Shown piece after piece: positions 55,711 to 58,120 of a DNA stretch of 58,120 nucleotides. The notes under the pieces were generated by a model. That model had not been told where the DNA came from. It searched no databases and was given only the letters and a program-made list of their open reading frames with translations. The stretch is from Asterionellopsis glacialis (taxonomy: Eukaryota; Bacillariophyta; Plagiogrammaphyceae; Rhaphoneidales; Asterionellopsidaceae), in assembly GCA_014885115.2 (NCBI GenBank), contig WKLE02000774.1:1-58120 (forward strand), in the 5' to 3' direction. The position numbers and the translations under genes were made by a program. Every line of letters starts with the position of its first letter. Positions within the stretch are counted from its first letter, which is position 1.

Positions 55711-56383
55711 TCATTCTTTCTGAGGATGATGATTGTCAAGTTTGATGCACTTGTTAAACATCAAACTGCTGCTTGTTTCTGAAATAGTTAATTCAATTTC
55801 TTTCTCCATATTTTCTTTAAATATTTTTTTAGAAACATCCCGAAGTACCCGTCCAACTTCCAACTCCAATTTGATTAAAGTATTTTTTTTGTGGGAACTG
55901 TATAGTCCAAGGAAGCTGAGATATTTCAACACGTCTGAACACCCCATTCCAAGGGTGATTCCAGCTATGATGGAATGAACATTTTCTGAATACCACTTTG
56001 CTCTTTCTTTATTTGTAATCTTTTTTTGTTAGAAGTCAATCCATAATGGTTATTTACCATTTCTGGATTGACTTCATAGGAGTGACGTATGTGCTGTATG
56101 TTTTATAATATCTTTTTTTCTTTTTGACACAGGAAATATTTATTTTTGATGCTGCAACAATATCAGTTTTGGAAATTTTCAACTCCGTATTGTTGCACTT
56201 GTTGGATGTGGAGCATTCTTTACATACAAGACAATTCTCCACTGTTTTTTTAAATGCTGACCATGGTACCAATACATGATCCTGCATGTATCTGTCAGGA
56301 ATGTTGTTGTCAAGGTTTGGATCCAACAACATCATGATATCGGTGTCATCAAGATCCTCTTCTGATAAGTATTGGTAATCCAT
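55711..56383 (-). pseudogene. Frameshifted Mutator-like transposase N-terminal relic
   Basis: Two minus-strand frames form one broken coding unit. 56383-56054 gives VPWSAFKKTVENCLVCKECS and KTDIVAASKINISCV, a CxxC zinc-binding-like N-terminus seen in one group of Mutator-like transposases. At about 56090 the sense continues in another frame (THSYEVNPEMVNNHYGL), meets a stop near 56040, and reopens as KWYSENVHSIIAGITLGMGC, joining 55947-55711 (SDVLKYLSFLGLYSSHK, VSKKIFKENMEKEIELT). At least one frameshift and one stop separate the pieces, so it is not functional. No DDE catalytic part is present. The family call is by motif memory. Confidence 0.5.
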
Positions 56384-57274
56384 ATCATAGATTACCTGAT
56401 ACTTATCATCAAGATCTTCAAGGTACCATGGATCTGATTTAATTTTTTGTAGAGGTTCTTGGTCAAGTCAACCCCCAGCACCACTGGACTGTAATTGTTT
56501 TAACAAATAATTCATCTGCTCTGTGGCAGCAACCTCTAGCAACGAAGAAGAGGACGATGAGGAGTAGCCATTTTGGAGGTATGCCAGACGTCAGGAGATC
56601 CTCCTCTTTTTTTTCATTGGAGACATGCTTGACTGACTGCATTGTTCTTGTTGTTCTTGTTGTTCTTGTTGTTCTTGTTGTTGTTTTTAATGAAATCTTG
56701 TTGATTGTTGTGTAGTTGCAATAATTTGTTGTCTCCAAACACACATGGTGGGGTTCTCGTTGTGCTTTTGGAAATTTTGAATTTTACTTTAACTTATAGA
56801 CCAAAAAAAGACAAAGAAGAAAGACTGCATGCACACTTCTTGCTGGTTGTCCTGTTTAGCATTATTGTGTCGTGTTTAGTTGATGTACACTTATGCGCAC
56901 CATGGATTGATCCAAAAAAAAAAACTGCCATTTTTTCATCTAAGTAAAAAATAGTAATCCAAGAATGTCACAGTGTCTCATCAAACCCATTTTATGGACT
57001 AGGCTTCTCGTTTTGAAGTTTTCCCTGTTTGATTGTCGTGCATTTTGTGTAGCACTATTATTTGCAGACTTCTTTACGGTCGTCCAAATTTTGTCGTGTA
57101 TTTTTTTGTTTCATAAAACTAAAACTGTCATTACTGACACCCCTCCTACAAAATTAGAAGAAGACAAAGAGAACATCTCTGTCCCTTCAAAGACACCTTG
57201 CAAGCCAATCAAACACTACTTTCACTCCTGATGAAAGTGGTGTTGTCTATGATTCTTATGGTGAAATCATAGCA
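56384..57274. other. AT-rich island between relics
   Basis: Apart from the simple repeat at 56641-56690, short frames at 56705-56947 and 56965-57231 lack domains; the latter ends in a Pro/Lys/Thr-rich tail (TDTPPTKLEEDKENISVP) and might be the decayed 5' part of the 57275 unit. Confidence 0.4.
56641..56690. repeat. TTGTTCTTG simple repeat
   Basis: Four near-perfect units of about 12 bp (TTGTTCTTGTTG) ending in a GTTGTT run. Minus-strand reading gives a Thr/Arg repeat in a short frame (56463-56744), which is an artefact of the repeat. Confidence 0.8.
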
Positions 57275-57803
57275 ATGTGTTTATGCAATTTAGAATATCA
57301 AAGGGTTCTTGACAAGGATAGTAAGGAGAGACCCTTTTGGGTACAGGGTCTGTGCATGAAGCGCACGCACATTTGGCAAAAAAAATTCGTATTGTCTAAT
57401 AGAGAAACAAAAAAAGAAGACAAGAAAATGTTATGTGAGCATTGTGGTGGTGGATGTAACAAGTGCACGTGTCGCTGGAAAAGTGCACGTGACAACTTAC
57501 TTTTATATCTTTTGGAAAATTTTGATGAAGATGATGTAGAAAAGAAAAAAATATCAACCAGGGCAGTAAGGTTTGCTGCATATTGTTACTATATACATCA
57601 CGTGTTCGGAGAAGGTAACCTGGGTAAAGGAAACCGTGTACAATGTCGACCGTATTCGTGAAAATTACAGGCCGGAGAATGGAAAAACAACGGGCAACTG
57701 GATTTTTGCCATTCTGCAAAAGCGAAGAATAGTGGAGGAGGTTCTTTGCCAAAAATTACAGAATCAAAAATCAGTATCGGAAATAAGGAAAAAAAATTAT
57801 TAA
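57275..57803 (+). pseudogene. Frameshifted P2X7-type ballast-domain ORF
   Basis: The frame 57275-57661 has a Cys cluster (MLCEHCGGGCNKCTCRWKS) and then RFAAYCYYIHHVFGEGNLGK followed by GNRV, the core of the domain known as the intracellular part of P2X7 and found alone in many eukaryotes. The expected continuation (a V-x-x-x-I-R helix, then G-x-Y/W) is present but in the +1 frame: YNVDRIRENYRPENGKTTGN, about 57637-57700. A frameshift falls right after GNR. Upstream, DSGVV-type acidic sequence could belong to the same unit. Such domains are often multi-copy and may be linked to mobile elements; that is inference. It may still be expressed as a shortened product. Confidence 0.55.
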
Positions 57804-58120
57804 ATATGAATTTAAAAATACATAAGAAAAAATTTACACTACTACAAAATAATTTATATTGGGTCGTATTTATAAATTAGTGACTGTAGATAATACATTG
57901 CACGATTATCAAAATTGATTTTAATTATTTACAAATATTCAATCACAAAGATCGAAGACCTATTGTTCCTTAACTTCCAGGTACGTGGAATCCAAGATTA
58001 AAATCAGTATCTGCCTATCTTTTGAAAGCGATTATGTTGTACTGTACCACGTACTGGGTACAGTTCATTGATTTAAAGGGAACTTGTAGGTACATGCGTC
58101 TAGTACAATTGGGTTAGTAC
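57804..58120. other. AT-rich end turning into GTAC-rich sequence
   Basis: 57804-57960 is very A/T-rich. From about 57976 the sequence becomes GTAC-rich: CCAGGTACGTGG, GTACTGTACCACGTACTGGGTAC (about 58037-58059), GTAGGTACATG and a final GTAC. This mirrors the left end of the window. Confidence 0.55.

Noticed and set aside
56463..56744. Minus-strand frame with Thr-Thr-Arg repeat
   Set aside because: Produced by the TTGTTCTTG simple repeat; no other coding sign.

Overview
The window looks like nuclear DNA of a diatom, or a close stramenopile alga with a secondary plastid. Genes are intron-poor, with short GT-AG introns mostly 80-250 bp long. Many proteins begin with a signal peptide followed by an ASAF-like cleavage site with Phe at +1, the usual bipartite plastid-targeting presequence of diatoms. 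Several families are typical of these algae: a bHLH-PAS factor, phage-integrase-repeat proteins and a DUF3493 plastid factor. I saw no rRNA, tRNA, CRISPR array or prokaryotic operon. All calls were made by reading; no database search was run, and splice sites were chosen by frame and consensus.

Layout. 0.6-5.8 kb: a membrane-anchored FkbM-like methyltransferase, a plastid-type SLC25 carrier and a small plastid protein. 6.1-11.7 kb: one 1850-residue protein with a degenerate HAD core and about five tandem cap domains. 12.8-19.6 kb: a two-TM protein with a triple repeat, a histidine phosphatase, CKS1 (split over three short exons), a gamma-carbonic-anhydrase-like protein and a thylakoid-lumen protein. 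20.5-28 kb: a SUZ12/VEFS Polycomb protein, an ERO1-like thiol oxidase with a plastid-like presequence and a bHLH-PAS factor resembling the diel regulator RITMO1. 29.4-37.1 kb: a multi-pass membrane protein, a membrane-anchored trypsin-like protease, a DDRGK1 (UFM1-pathway) protein, an integrase-repeat protein and a membrane DnaJ protein. 38.9-54.5 kb: a DUF3493/LPA1-like plastid protein, a double SHAQKYF-like Myb, an ABCB-type transporter with an 8-nt micro-exon, a DUF2431 (BMT5-like) protein, an unknown plastid protein and a Cas1p-type acyltransferase fused to a C-terminal SGNH domain. 54.9-57.8 kb: AT-rich DNA with broken mobile-element-like coding fragments.

Organisation. Of 22 neighbouring gene pairs, 19 lie on opposite strands, so the window is a chain of divergent and convergent pairs. 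A 10-mer, TACCTGGTAC (reverse complement GTACCAGGTA), occurs at nine sites, all in spacers on the 5' side of genes and none in the convergent 3'-3' spacers. About nine of 23 genes appear plastid-directed, and others point to secretory-pathway work (ERO1, DDRGK1, Cas1p-like, DnaJ). No pathway is clustered.
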